In this document: in pieces, positions 47,124 to 58,029 of the stretch
Layout of the letters: the number at the start of each line of letters is the position of its first letter
Numbering within the stretch: the first letter of the stretch is position 1
Origin: Przewalskia tangutica
Lineage: Eukaryota > Streptophyta > Magnoliopsida > Solanales > Solanaceae
Assembly: GCA_029844215.1 (NCBI GenBank)
Contig: CM056723.1
Span: 1,138,980-1,202,979 of the forward strand
Direction of reading: 5' to 3'
Length of the DNA: 64,000 nt
Notes under the pieces: model-generated
The model's database searches: none
The model's input: the letters and a program-made list of their open reading frames with translations, nothing else
Told to the model about the DNA's origin: nothing
Made by a program: the position numbers and the translations under genes

Positions 47124-47738
47124 TATTCTAGTAACAGCTCCTTCAAGCCAAATGCAGAAAACGTTTTCCGGATTATTTATGTTTTACTGGACACCTATGC
47201 TGCATATCTTTTCAATTTTGGTTGAGTCGGGCCATTTAGGGAATTAACTCCTTTTGTGGACTTCATTTTGTTACTTCCTTTAACATATTGATTTATGAAG
47301 CATGCCCTCTCAATATCTTTAATAACATTACACGGGATTTGACATATAAATTCTCTTATAGTGAAACACTTTTATTCACTAACAACAGAACACTCGAACA
47401 TTCATGTTTAAATTAATTTAATTGGTGATATTCATGTTTACAACAAGAATGTCAAAACATACTTTAGAAACGGGGTAATATCTATTGGATACATTGAATA
47501 TACCATTATTATATTAGAAGATAGGAGTAATTTATAGTGTTAATACACCAATAGTATTTCAACGGGTATGCCAACATTATAAAATTTAGAGAAAACGGTT
47601 ATTGTAGCCCCCTTAGAGAATATGGTTATTAGTTAACCTCTTAAAGTGTGCATCAAGGTCATTGAATGACTACATTAGCAGTCCTTTCTTTGTTCATTCT
47701 CACCTGGAACATTCAACGCAAAACGCCCAAGTCTTTTT
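47124..47738. other. RPS24 3' flank and intergenic DNA
   Basis: The open frame across 46894-47247 is intron plus 3' UTR read-through, not a gene. No further feature is recognised. Confidence 0.4.
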
Positions 47739-48540
47739 GTGAAACCTAGTTCTCCCAAGTTGTCACGGTTAAGAAGGCACATGCTACAATTTGTTTCAGT
47801 AGACATGGAAGGAAAGGGAGAAAGCAACGAGTTATACACCGTCACTGTACCTGAATTCATTAGCTCCCGTACTGGTATGATTGTGTCCTCTGGTTTAGTA
47901 TGCCTTTCATCGGGTTATGATCGCATTTATGTGTGCAATCCTGTCATGCAACAATTGTGTAAACTGCCCAAATGTTCACCTGGTAACTTACCTTGTCTGG
48001 AAATTTCGGGTTTGGATATCTTCATTCAACAAAGGAATACAAAGTGGTGCAGTTTTTCTATACATGTCCTGCAGGAAATAAACCTTAATCCTAAGCTTTT
48101 TAAGCTAAGATGCGAGGTGTTTATGTTTACTAGCCTAATAAATGAGCCGGTTTGTGACAGATGGAAAGAAATTGCTGAGACACCTCCCTGTCACCCCTCC
48201 AGTCTGGGGGTTCAAGCTAGTGAACGAATGTTTGTATTGTTGACTGGGTAAACCGAAAGTTTCAGGTCTTCCTGATCGAATTCTATCATTCGAGTTTGAA
48301 AATGAAAAGTTTCTAACTATATCTTACCCCTCGCCCTTTGGGACTCTTGGCCCCTTTAGTGTGATGGATTTGAAAGGGATGTTTTGCGTGCCAAACTTGG
48401 ATCACTTTTACCAGAGTTCAATTCTAGACCTGTGGATACTTACGGATAAAATAAGTTCCATTTGGGTGAAGGAGTATAGCATAAATTTGGTCAATATAAG
48501 TTTATTTTGCCCATCTTCAAGACATGGAATGAAGAACTAA
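47739..48540 (+). pseudogene. F-box-associated-domain protein remnant
   Basis: The first frame (47739-48251) carries the beta-propeller-like text of plant F-box-associated domains: SSGLVCLSSGYDRIYVCNPV near 47890-47945, then RWKEIAETPPC. A stop follows at 48249. The reading resumes in another frame at 48265 (GLPDRILSFEF, FSVMDLKGMFC, ISSIWVKEY) to a stop at 48538-48540, so one frameshift splits the domain. The N-terminal F-box itself is not found upstream. Intact relatives act as substrate receptors of SCF ubiquitin ligases; this copy probably does not. Confidence 0.72.
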
Positions 48541-49261
48541 TATTTATGTATTCGGGTATCGAGAATTGGTATTGGAATTTCCCAAAGCCCCTACATTTTT
48601 AATCTTGGTTTTGGAATTTACCGGAAAAGCTTGTTTTCATTAGGAGTCCTTCCTATTTTTATCCCTTTTATTTATGTTACAGGATAAACTATTCTTAATT
48701 CCTAATGTTAGGAGATATTGCTTCCATATCTTATTGCATATGAAGCATCATTGCTAAATGGTTAATGTTATTTTGATAATTGAGAAATGAAATGATAATT
48801 TATGACTTTTCAGCAGTTCCATAGTTAAAACTCCTCTCATTCTCATACCTTCTTTGGAACCGATTCTAGTGTTATGTGACATGTTTTCTATAATAACATT
48901 CTGCTATAGGATCCAAAAAAAATATTAGAACAAACATCGCTGTTAAAGAGAGGTTATTTCAGTGCTTTTATCAATGGAATCCACAAGTACAGGCTATATA
49001 GACTAAGAATAAGGAATCATAACACAAGAAAGCAGAAGATCGACTTCAAAGAACACAAAATGTCGGAAAATATGGAACCAAGGGCCACAGGGTGGAATAT
49101 TACTGCATAAAAGCACCACGAAAAGAACAACTAGCATGAGAAATTGCGTATAGTAACAGAGTGAAAATGTCAAAAAGAAAAAAAAAGGACATGGAGGACC
49201 ATACAAATAACACAGGGACTGCACAAAATTGAGGAATGCAGCTAAGTTATTATCATTGTTA
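48541..49261. other. Intergenic
   Basis: AT-rich, with no recognised gene or repeat. The minus-strand frame at 49003-49380 overlaps the RTE/TS tail and lacks known motifs. Confidence 0.4.
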
Positions 49262-49401
49262 TATTTATGTTCACCAGTTCTAGCCGAGGGTCTCCCGGAA
49301 ACAGCCGCTCTACCTACCAAGGTGGAGGTAAGATCTGTGTACATTCTACCCTCCCTAGACCCCACATTGTGGGATTTCACTGGGTATGTTGTTGTTGTAT
49401 A
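49262..49401 (+). repeat. RTE-LINE / TS-SINE 3' tail
   Basis: This is one of the best-preserved copies: 'agccgagggtctcccggaaa', 'gaggtaagatctgtgtacat', 'ctagaccccacattgtggga' and a TTG run. Its TTG end is part of the 49-bp stretch duplicated on the far side of the copia element (54252-54300). Confidence 0.78.
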
Positions 49402-49434
49402 TTTGTGTTCACCGGTTCATTTCTAATATTTCTT

Positions 49435-49674
49435 TAATCTCTCTTGTAGAGTCTTCTCATTAATATCAAAGTATATATATTGCACAATATTCATCCTTTT
49501 TACAATAGGAGTCCTAAATCTACTCACAAGAGGAATCTTAGTCTTACCATAATTATATTTACACAATATATGGAAATATTCTAATTATAGGTAGGAAATA
49601 TTGTTGATTTGACTATACACACTATGTTGCACACTTTATGTATATTCTAATTATATACACATTATGTTACACAC
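49435..49674 (-). repeat. 3' LTR of the minus-strand copia, with extra terminal block
   Basis: It shares 'gagtcttctcattaatatca' with the other LTR. Next to the internal region it carries an extra ~40 bp (49634-49674) that repeats the LTR start motif 'tgtg-aacata-tgtgtat'. The outer end is truncated. Confidence 0.75.
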
Positions 49675-49679
49675 CCTCT

Positions 49680-51070
49680 CAGTCGGAGCGGGAGGAGGCC
49701 GGACGCTGAGACTGGATCTGAAGTCAAGAAATAACTGACTGGAAAGTCATTTGGTAAATATATCTGCATACTGGTAGAATGAGGGAACATGTAACACTCT
49801 GACATAGCCTAGCGCAACTTTCTCACGAACAAAGTGTAGGTCTATCTCAATGTGCTTGGTTCGCTGATGTTGAACCGGATAATGAGACAGATAGATGGCA
49901 GAGATGTTATCACAGTATACAATAGATGCCTGATGCAAAGGACACTGAAGTTCCAATAGTAAATTTTTGAGCCAACAAATCTCAGCTACCACATTTGCAA
50001 CGCCTCTGTACTCAGCCTCGACACTTGAACGAGATAGGGTAGCCTGTCGCTTGGCAGATCAAGAATCAGATTATCCCCTAAAAATACACAAAAGCCGGAG
50101 GTGGAGCGTCGCGTGTCCGGACACCATGCCCAATCTGCATCCGTATAAGAGAGCAACATGTTTGGTGCAGAGGGTATAGGAGCAAACCATAATCAAGTGT
50201 GCCCTTAATGTATCGGATGATACGCTTAAGAGCAGTGAAATGAGACTCCCTGGAGGCATGCATGAATAGGCATACCTGCTGAACAACATAAGCAATGTCT
50301 GGCCTTGTAAATGTGAGATACTGAAGTGCACTTGCAAGGCTCCTATACATAGTAGGATCAGAGACTGGAGCACCATCCATAGCACTGAGCTTAGATTTTG
50401 AATCAACTGGAATAGGTGAAACTTTGCAATTCGCCATCTTAGCCCTGTACACAATCTCATCTGCATACGACACAAGAACATGTGGTTGACAGACCTGATC
50501 ACTGATATCCCCAAGAAATAACCCAGCTTCCCCAAATCAATCATAGCAAATTCGGACTTTAGCAAGGCAATAATCTCATTTTTCAATCCGTCGGAGGAGG
50601 CAGTAAGAACAATATCATCCACGTAAAGTAATAAGTAAGCAATTCTACTACCTCGATGAAAAATGAAGAGTGATGTATCACTCTTGCTGCATACAAACTC
50701 AATCTGCAAGATATACCTGGCAAAACGATTATACCACTCACGGCCCGCTTGTGTCATATAGTGACTTACGAGACGCAGACACATAACGAGGATCATGGAT
50801 GGATAAACCTGCGCGTGATGTAGATCGCTTTCTCTCAAATCCTCATGTAAAAATGTATTTTTCACATCAAGCTGATGAATCGGCCAGTGTTTGCCCATGA
50901 CAATGCTCAAAATTGTGCGAATGGTAGCCGGTTTGACAACCGGGCTGAAGGTCTCACCACAATCAATGCCCTCCTGCTGTTTTGTGTCATTAGTCACAAG
51001 TCGTGCCTTATATCTCTCAAGAACTCCACTGTCTCTGAATTTGTGACGAAATAACCACAAGCAGCAGATC
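49680..51070 (-). pseudogene. copia RT and RNase H (minus strand)
   Basis: RT begins at about 51078 (VICCLWLFRHKFRDS) and runs through GETFSPVVKPATIRTIL, LLYVDDIVLTASSD and MIDLGKLGYFLGISV in one 335-codon frame (50071-51078). The correct frame then shifts to 50078-50473 (LQYLTFTRPDIAYVVQQV). RNase H ends with WLKNLLLELQCP, IVYCDNISAIYLS and QYADIFTK (49747-49992). Frameshifts lie near 50450 and 50070. Confidence 0.85.
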
Positions 51071-51099
51071 ACATTCACCCCCTCAGGTCTAGGTACTAG

Positions 51100-52850
51100 A
51101 TCTCATGTGTGTTGTTTAGTTAAAACATTGAATTTCTCAGATATAGTTGTATTCCAATTAGGGTCTTGTTTGGCCAATATAGGGTTCTTGAGAATTGGAG
51201 AAATGATTTGGGCAGATAAGTTAAATTGGACTTTGGGTTTGAAGATTTCATGCTTGGCACGAGTTTCCATATGGTGAGTGGGGACAGTGGGAGGCTCCAA
51301 GACTGAGGGATTGGTTGGATATGTAGGCGAGGGGTGACGCTGCCGGAGGCGCCGCGGCGCGCTGTGATCGTGAGCCGCGACTGGAAGATCGATGCACTGA
51401 AGTTTCAGCCACGGCGCCTCAACACTGGCCGCTACAACAAGAATCGAACTCGCCGCAGAAGTATTGGCGTCCGCGCTACCGACGAAGTGTTATGATCTAG
51501 TTGACTAAGGATGATGGGAGATATGGCAGGCTCGTCAAGAAAAGAAAAATCTTATTTTTGGAACTTTTTAAGATTCGAAAACGGAAATGTGGTCTCGTCG
51601 AATGTGACGTGACGGAAGATGTGGATCTGACGAGTGGATAAGTCATAGTATAGATAGCCCCTATGGTTCGACGGGAAGCATAGGTAGACACATGGAGTGG
51701 ACCGATGAGCTAGTTTGTGAGGAGCATTAGAGGCAAGGTTAGGATAGCATAGACAACCGAATATCCGAAGATGCTCATAAGATGAGACTCTATGATAGAG
51801 GATTTCGGTAGGGGTCATATCGTGAAGGGTGCTAGTTGGGAGAATATTGAGAACGTATTCTGACATTTTAGCAAGATAGACCCGTATGACAGAGGTGAGG
51901 CATGAATCAATAGAGTGCGAATCATATTGTTAATGGTGCGGATGATTCTTTCAAAGATTACCGCTGGAGAGAGGTGCAAGGAGAAGCGAAATACCATGCC
52001 ATTATTAGAACAAAAACGGTGAAACATAGAGTTGTTGAATTCACGACCATTATCGCACTGAAAAGATTTTATGTCTTTTTCAAACTGTGTATGAAAAAAA
52101 ATGTTCGAAACTCACGAAATTTGGCAAACACTTCCGATTTAAATTTGAGAGGATACAACCAAACAAAGTGAGAAAAATCATCTAGTAAGATAATATAGTA
52201 TTTATGACCGAGAGAACTAGCAACAAGTGATGTCCATAAATCGGCATGTATAATATCAAAGGGTGCAAAAGTAACACTAATAGATGATTTAAACGGAAGA
52301 CGAGTATGTTTGCCTAAAGAACAAGAAACACAATTTTGGGCAAGCTTCCCATTACAAGTAATGAAATTATTGTCTCTAAAAAAATTAAATATTGGGGCTT
52401 CTGGATGACCAAGCCTATTTTGCCAAGTTGAGGAAGAAATTACCGCTAGAGAGACGGGAGAACTAGATCTGACAGCGGAGGTGGGAGTGAATAGATATAG
52501 ATCCCTCGTGCTATTGCATCTCATAAGAGATGTCCCCGTATCATGATCCTTCACAGTGAATCAAAAGGGTCAAAATCAACAGAGACAAAATTATTACGAG
52601 TGAATTTGCGGATAGAGATTAGATTCCTAATTACATGTGGGCATATAGGGCATTTTGAAGGGGGAATGGATTAGGAGATGGTGTGTATGATGTACCAAAA
52701 TCCTTTACTGGAATGCGGTGGCCAATACCAACTGTCACAAATTGAGGATGCTTTAAACCAAACAGTTTGAGAATATTACCTGCAGTCCGGGTGAGGTGAG
52801 AAGTGGCTCCAGAGTTCACGTATGCTTGTTGTCGCCGCTGCATGTTGAGA
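51100..52850 (-). pseudogene. copia protease and integrase (minus strand); protease Asp replaced by Asn
   Basis: The protease reads AYVNSGATSHLT near 52790-52830, with Asn where the catalytic Asp belongs, as in the CPS-intron sister. GAG-pre-integrase (WQNRLGHPE, SCSLGKH) and the integrase start are open at 52069-52554. The core resumes near 52030-51900. The C-terminal region (YEHLRIFGCLCYPN) is open at 51552-51866, and a linker leads to 51103. Several frameshifts interrupt it. Confidence 0.83.
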
Positions 52851-52989
52851 TCGCCAAGGCTCGACCTAACTCAGATGGGTGTCACGCCGACGAGGTCGCT
52901 GAATCGACCGCGTGAAGTGGGTTCTTGCGGTATCGGACTTGCCGGCGGTGGAGCAGGCCCAACACACTCGCGAGAACCGCGGTGGAAGG

Positions 52990-53900
52990 GTTGTTGCATC
53001 GAACTACGGCGCGCGCGACGTCAGACGGTATTGTTGGGCGCGCGCACGAATCGATTCTACGCCCCGCTGTTGTTGCTGGTTATGCTGTCCGCGACCCTTG
53101 CCACGATCACGGCCTCCTCTGTCGCGGCCCTTGCAACCCTTTCCACCGCGTCCCTGCTGCGGTTGAGAGTTTTCTGGCGGCGTTGGATCTTGAGGGCGCG
53201 TTTGGCGGCCTACCACCTTCGATTGGTTTCATCCTGCTTAGCACGTCGAGTCTCTTCGAGCGACAACTGCGAGCGAGCTTTGTTAAAACTGGGAAGTGGA
53301 TCTGCTTGTTGAATCATGGTGGCTAACGTATCATAGTTGCCTTTGAGAAGGCCTGCAATCAATTGCAACACCATCTTAGTGTCCGAGACAGGCGTGTCGA
53401 CATTGGAGAGTTGATCCGCCAATAGTTTCAATCGCTCGCAGATTCACCATGTTGGAGAAATTTTCAAGGCGTGTATTGTTAAATTGTTCCTCCAAATACA
53501 CCGCACGAGTGTGCTTGTTATCTTGAAAGATTTCCTCCAAATGGTTCCATAAATCACGGGTTGTGGCGCCAGATTTCATCATAGTAAGAAGAAGATCCTG
53601 AGAAATACTATCATAAATCCACTGTTTGACGCCGGCGTCTAGACGACGCCAAGTAGACTCATCAACCTCCGGAGGGCGCGGAATAGTGTCGTCGATGTGG
53701 TCAAACACGTTATAGAGACATGCGTGATTACGAAACAGTTCAACCTGGGAGAATCGATCGCTTTTCTTGATCAAGACGAATGTGAATATAATTCTTGATG
53801 TTGGTAACAGTTAGGGCGGGATGAAAAGAGGATGACGACGTGGTGGTGGGATTTGTGGAGGTAGAAGCGTCAGTGGTTTTGGAGGAATCCTGTGTATCCA
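52990..53900 (-). pseudogene. copia gag (minus strand)
   Basis: Reading leftwards from about 53900, Gag includes LFRNHACLYNVFDHID and the UBN2-type segment (RDLWNHLEEIFQDNK) in the 53376-53774 frame. It then has LPSFNKARSQL (53210-53431) and an Arg/Gly/Gln-rich nucleocapsid-like tract (GRGGKGCKGRDRGG, about 53100-53160). Two frameshifts separate the parts. Confidence 0.75.
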
Positions 53901-54020
53901 TTTAGAGAAGAGAGGAAAGAAGAAGAAAAACTAAGAATTTTGGGAGGAGAAGAGGCGGCGCCGAGGTGGAACTGCTCCAGGTGGCATGCGGCTCACAAAA
54001 AAATTCCGGGTTTTGTGTTT

Positions 54021-54034
54021 GTCTCTTGATATCA
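54021..54034 (-). other. Primer-binding site of the minus-strand copia
   Basis: On the minus strand 'tgatatcaagagac' follows the LTR directly. It is the counterpart of the sister's 'tggtatcaagagtc'. Confidence 0.6.
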
Positions 54035-54244
54035 TGTAAGATGATATTAATCTCCCTTGAGAGTCTTCTCATTAATATCAAAGTATATATAGTGTATAAT
54101 ATTCATCTTTTTTACAATAAGAATCATAAACCTACTCACAAGAGGAACATAGTCTTACCATAATTATATTTACACAATATATAAAAATATTCTAATTATG
54201 GATAGGGAATATTATTACTTTTACTATACACACTATGTTGCACA
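54035..54244 (-). repeat. 5' LTR of the minus-strand copia
   Basis: On the minus strand it starts 'tgtgcaacatagtgtg' and ends 'atcatcttaca', the canonical TG...CA. Confidence 0.85.
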
Positions 54245-54300
54245 CGTTTACATGTTGTAGTTGTATATTTATGTTCACCCTTTCATTTCTAATATTTCTT

Positions 54301-54960
54301 AAAACACTCCAATTTACATTAGCCAAAGTCCAAAGCGCCTCAAATTTTCAGAGATCAACAACAATCAAGATACTAGAATAACCAACATTATGTTCTGCAA
54401 TATACTTGAGAAAATCAGAGGGTTCGAGATCAATTCTTGATTAGAAAATTGGAGCCTCTAAACAGAGTTACACAGGCATCACCTTATATCTAGCTGCTTT
54501 GGCATGCACCAGCGCCATCAAGATGAGGACGTAAAGGAATTGGAAAAATCAACTTTACAGAGTAATCACAGCATTATGATCATACAAAGTCTACAAAGAA
54601 ATTTTAGAAAAAATGGTAACCAAGAATATCAGATGAACTGTAAGCAAAAAGGCAACACTATTGAGACCATAGCAATGGACAATCACCCAAAAATAAATAT
54701 GTACATGAGGGAAGTTCAGTCTTAGGAAATCATAAATCTTATCTAGTATATACATATATAGAACAATCAAATAAGAAACTCAAGGTACACCATCTTGTGA
54801 ATATGACAAATTCCTAGAACTTGAATACCAAACCTATAAGCCAACTTTGACTATGCATTGCCACTGAAATTTAACAATAAACTTGTTCTTTTCCATTCCT
54901 GGGTGGCCTATTATTATTAGATGATTAGTTAGACACTTACATGTTAGCTCAGTAATTAGT
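54301..54960. other. Intergenic
   Basis: No gene is supported. The frames at 54504-54725 and 54834-55049 show no known motif, and the latter runs into a MITE. Confidence 0.4.
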
Positions 54961-54962
54961 AA

Positions 54963-55243
54963 CCCTCCGTCCCAAAAAGACTGTCTTAATTTGATTTGAA
55001 TAAAGTTTAAGAAATAAAGTAATAATTTTAAATGTGTGGTCCAAAACAAGTGTTAAATCTCATGAGAAATTAAATAATTTCTAAGTATAGAAATGTGTGG
55101 TGCAAAACAAATTTGAGATATTTATGTGACGGTAAGTTATCTCGTAAAGCTAATTATTTCTAAATACTATAACAATGTGTCAATCTTTTTGGGACAAATT
55201 AATAAGAAAAATAAGATAATTCTTTTGGATTGGACGGAGGGAG
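54963..55243. repeat. Stowaway-type MITE
   Basis: The left end 'accctccgtcccaaaaaga' and right end 'ggattggacggagggag' are inverted copies of the CTCCCTCCGTCC terminus typical of plant Stowaway elements. TA dinucleotides flank both sides (54961-54962 and 55244-55245). Confidence 0.85.
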
Positions 55244-55465
55244 TAAGTAGTATTGAAAAGCAAAGAATATAGTAACAGTGCACTATACTCCCGCTAGGTG
55301 CGAGATATCATAAAAATTCAGACCACAAGAAAGCAACACCAATTTTCATATGGAACCCATTTCATTTAAACATCACATTGTTCAAATTATATCTCACAAT
55401 TGAAATTAACCAAACCTAAAAATTAAAAATTAAAAAAAACAACATAGCTGAAATTAGAGAGGATA

Positions 55466-55933
55466 TTATTGTACAAGAACAAGACGATCAGCTCCACCAA
55501 TATCACCATCTTCACTGTCACCACCGCCGTCATCCGCCCCTTTAGGCACCGTCACCACCAGCTCACCGTCACTAAAGGCGGCGGTAGCCAGCTCCGGCAC
55601 AGTCACGGGCGGTAACCGAAACCGCCACAAGTCAAGCTCCAATCCAGACAAAGACGAATCGAAAACGTTGTTACCTAAGATAACAATCTTAGTAACACCT
55701 GGATAGATCTCGACTATGTGGGCCCTAACATTATTGCCCACGTCATCAGTTGGGATGATAAAGCGTAATGAATCGGAGGTTTCTTGGATTGACACGTCAG
55801 CATCGGAATGGAAAGGAAGTTCTAGAACCTTGGCGAAGATATGTGGGAGTCTTCGAAGCTTCTTTTGGCGACAAGCCGGAGAGAAAGTCGATACGATGTC
55901 GTTGCTTTTCCTTGGTACTGGATGAACCTTCAT
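55466..55933 (-). CDS. HSP20-like (alpha-crystallin domain) small protein
   Basis: A single open frame of 155 codons with no intron needed. After a short basic N-terminus (MKVHPVPRKS) comes a region typical of a plant HSP20-like family: KVLELPFHSDADVSIQET, then RFIIPTDDVG, VRAHIVEIYPGVTKIVI, LDLWRFRLPP and ELATAAFSDGELVVTVPKG. The last block corresponds to the end of an alpha-crystallin domain. The C-terminal tail is very acidic and glycine-rich (DDGGGDSEDGD) and lacks the I-x-I motif of canonical small heat-shock proteins. A role as chaperone or scaffold is inferred from family only. I do not recognise a specific gene name. The intact frame beside decayed repeats suggests a functional gene. 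Confidence 0.8.
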   Translation of the reverse strand: MKVHPVPRKSNDIVSTFSPACRQKKLRRLPHIFAKVLELPFHSDADVSIQETSDSLRFIIPTDDVGNNVRAHIVEIYPGVTKIVILGNNVFDSSLSGLELDLWRFRLPPVTVPELATAAFSDGELVVTVPKGADDGGGDSEDGDIGGADRLVLVQ

Positions 55934-56615
55934 ATTTTTTTAATTAGACCCTTTTATTAGTGTTTAATAAATAAAGATTGATTTTGATTTGATCATAAGA
56001 AGTAATTTGAAGAAATATATGGAGTAGAAGAATGGAGCAGATTGGATTGGTGAGAAATACTGTGTGTGTTGTGAAGTTATAAGAGGTCCTTAATGAATGT
56101 ATATTTACATTAAGTATTTTCTTTATTCGTTCAAAGATTATTTGTCTCTAGACCCCCAACTTATGATTGGGAGTGTACTCCATCTCTTGAAGACACATAA
56201 GAATTAAAAAATCTGATTAATTTTTACATATATCATTTTAATTGAGTAATTTATATTTAATTATTATATTTTAAAAAAAAATCTTTTTTTCTTCTGTTAA
56301 CGCCGGAAAAGGCTGACGAAGAAGTGATCGAAAAAAACTCCAAGCAAGAAAAATAAAATCTGAGAAAGAGAATGAGAATCTCCATACATTATTGTCTCTC
56401 TAACGAAACACAACCAAGAAATAGAAAAGTTTGGAGAAATTCCAAATTTAAGTGAATATCTGATCAAATTTATTAACAAAAACAAAATGAATCTTATCAT
56501 TATGATTAAGCACTGATATCTATGCGTTGACTTAAACATCAGTTAAGATCATCCAGTTGTAGAAGGTACGTTCCAGCCAAAGAGAATCTAAAACTGTTAA
56601 AAGAACAAAACTCTA
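55934..56615. other. Upstream region of the HSP20-like gene and intergenic DNA
   Basis: On the minus strand a weak TATA-like 'cttataac' lies about 150 bp upstream of the start codon. No classical heat-shock element array is obvious. The rest is AT-rich with no recognised feature. Confidence 0.35.
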
Positions 56616-56865
56616 GGGGCACGTTTGGTACACTGGACAAAAAAATAATACATCATTTGGTGGGCGTTTTCAGCCGGATTGGACTGTATTATTTCTAAAA
56701 AAAATACACTCCAACTGCCATTTTTGAGATCCTCTGGACTGTACTAAAAATAAAAATAAAAATAAAAACTACAATCTATTATATATTAATACTCTAATAC
56801 CGTCTATTATATATTAATACAGTACAGTCCATTACAATACAATACAATACATACCAAACAAGCCC
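56616..56865. repeat. MITE with 'TTTGGTA' terminal inverted repeats
   Basis: The left end 'ggggcacgtttggtac' and right end 'ataccaaacaagccc' are imperfect inverted copies, with TA on both flanks. The interior contains several 'acagtccattacaatac'-type short repeats that also pair internally. The superfamily is uncertain. Confidence 0.65.
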
Positions 56866-57436
56866 TAGCGGCCCTCCATTACTAAAACACTTGTTATTAT
56901 GAATATAATAATTGTACGGCACTGTATGATTTGTTATATAATTACACGACTGTTAGAAAAAGAAACAGAATTTATTCCGAATATCAATTCTTAGTTCAAA
57001 TAATTTGTGATGTATTAATTTATTAACATAATCACCAATACATGTATGAGTGGACCTCTCTAATTGGTAAATACCTATCTTCGTATGTGTAGAAGAATAC
57101 AGATAAAAGATATAGGCAATTCCTGCGGCGAAAGTTTTACAGGGCAAATACCTACTCTTTGTTGCAATGTAATGATTTTTAACATATAAATTTACGCTTT
57201 GCGTCAAAGGTATTGAGTTTAGACAAAGTCAGTGTTAGCAACGAAGTATCCCACCTCTACAAGATGATGTTTTGTTTAGACATATTGATTAGAGTTTTAT
57301 ACATTGATACATGCAATTATCTATAGAATTGAGATAAGTTATGAATATAAGGTAGATTATAATTAGATAGTTAAAACACATGAATAATATGAACTTATAT
57401 TACTGTTAGTGCATGTAAAACTAAACACGTTTAAGA
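56866..57436. other. Intergenic
   Basis: AT-rich. No supported gene; the minus frame at 56953-57207 shows no motif. Confidence 0.4.
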
Positions 57437-57769
57437 TTATAAGGATACATCTCTTAATTTGTTATAATAGCTAATGTTTGGTAGCTCGTTTTGTACAGGA
57501 GGGACAAAAGAATAGGAAGTTGCGGGGATGCTTCCAAACCAGTCGTCCACAACACAAATTGTCATTTGTGTGCCAACTTCCAATAGTTTCTCACGGCTGA
57601 AAACGCCACACAGCCCCCACATATCATCAGTCCTTGTAACGAAATGACAAGAGGAATTGAACGTTTGGCATGCATTGTGCCCTGCTATTGCCATGAAACA
57701 GACCACACGGTTTTGGCTCTCTTCCTTTGGCCTTTCACTTTCTTTTGAATTACATAACGACACACCCAA
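57437..57769 (-). CDS. Unrecognised 110-codon open frame
   Basis: It is open from an ATG at 57769 to a stop at 57437. The composition is protein-like: cysteines are spread through it (VVCFMAIAGHNACQTFNSSC, DMWGLCGVF, MTICVVDD), with a Pro-containing C-terminal part. I do not recognise a family. It lies 260 bp downstream of the last recognisable SEC24 exon on the same strand but does not match the SEC24 sequence expected there. It could be a small gene, an exon of something else, or chance. Confidence 0.25.
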   Translation of the reverse strand: MGVSLCNSKESERPKEESQNRVVCFMAIAGHNACQTFNSSCHFVTRTDDMWGLCGVFSREKLLEVGTQMTICVVDDWFGSIPATSYSFVPPVQNELPNISYYNKLRDVSL

Positions 57770-58029
57770 AAATAGGAAGGAGATCTAAAAAGGATAATAA
57801 CTTACACTTACTGTAGGGATAAAAAACTCTAGCCAAATTTATTTATTTATTCGGAGAAAAGCCTTGGTTGGTCCTAACTCCTATGTATTTGTTCTCCTTC
57901 AGTTTTTAAAAGCAAGTCTAGGGACAACGGTAAAAGTTGGTGTCATATTTTCGTCACATATGCAAGAAGTAAGAACAACCTCTTGAAAAGTACAATGTGT
58001 ACTTGAGCAGTAAAGTTCCACCAACTCAC

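Larger units (their letters stand above)
49435..54244 (-). mobile_element. Ty1-copia retrotransposon, minus strand; sister of the CPS-intron copy
   Basis: The 5' LTR (54035-54244) and a primer-binding site (54021-54034) lie on the right, and the 3' LTR (about 49435-49674) on the left. Between them are gag, protease, integrase, RT and RNase H in copia order on the minus strand. Protein text and LTR motifs match the CPS-intron element. Flanks carry a 49-bp near-repeat (49386-49434 and 54252-54300) instead of the usual 5-bp duplication, and the left LTR lacks its last ~20 bp. Frameshifts make it non-autonomous. Confidence 0.9.

Noticed and set aside
46894..47247. 117-codon ORF
   Set aside because: It is RPS24 exon 4 read through intron 4 into exon 5 and the 3' UTR; not a separate gene.
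49003..49380. 125-codon minus-strand ORF with hydrophobic runs
   Set aside because: Half of it is the reverse of an RTE/TS tail; the hydrophobic part reads A-rich low-complexity DNA backwards.
52803..53326. Overlapping GC-rich plus-strand ORFs of 169, 84 and 133 codons
   Set aside because: All are antisense to the nucleocapsid and protease region of the minus-strand copia; high GC makes chance ORFs likely.
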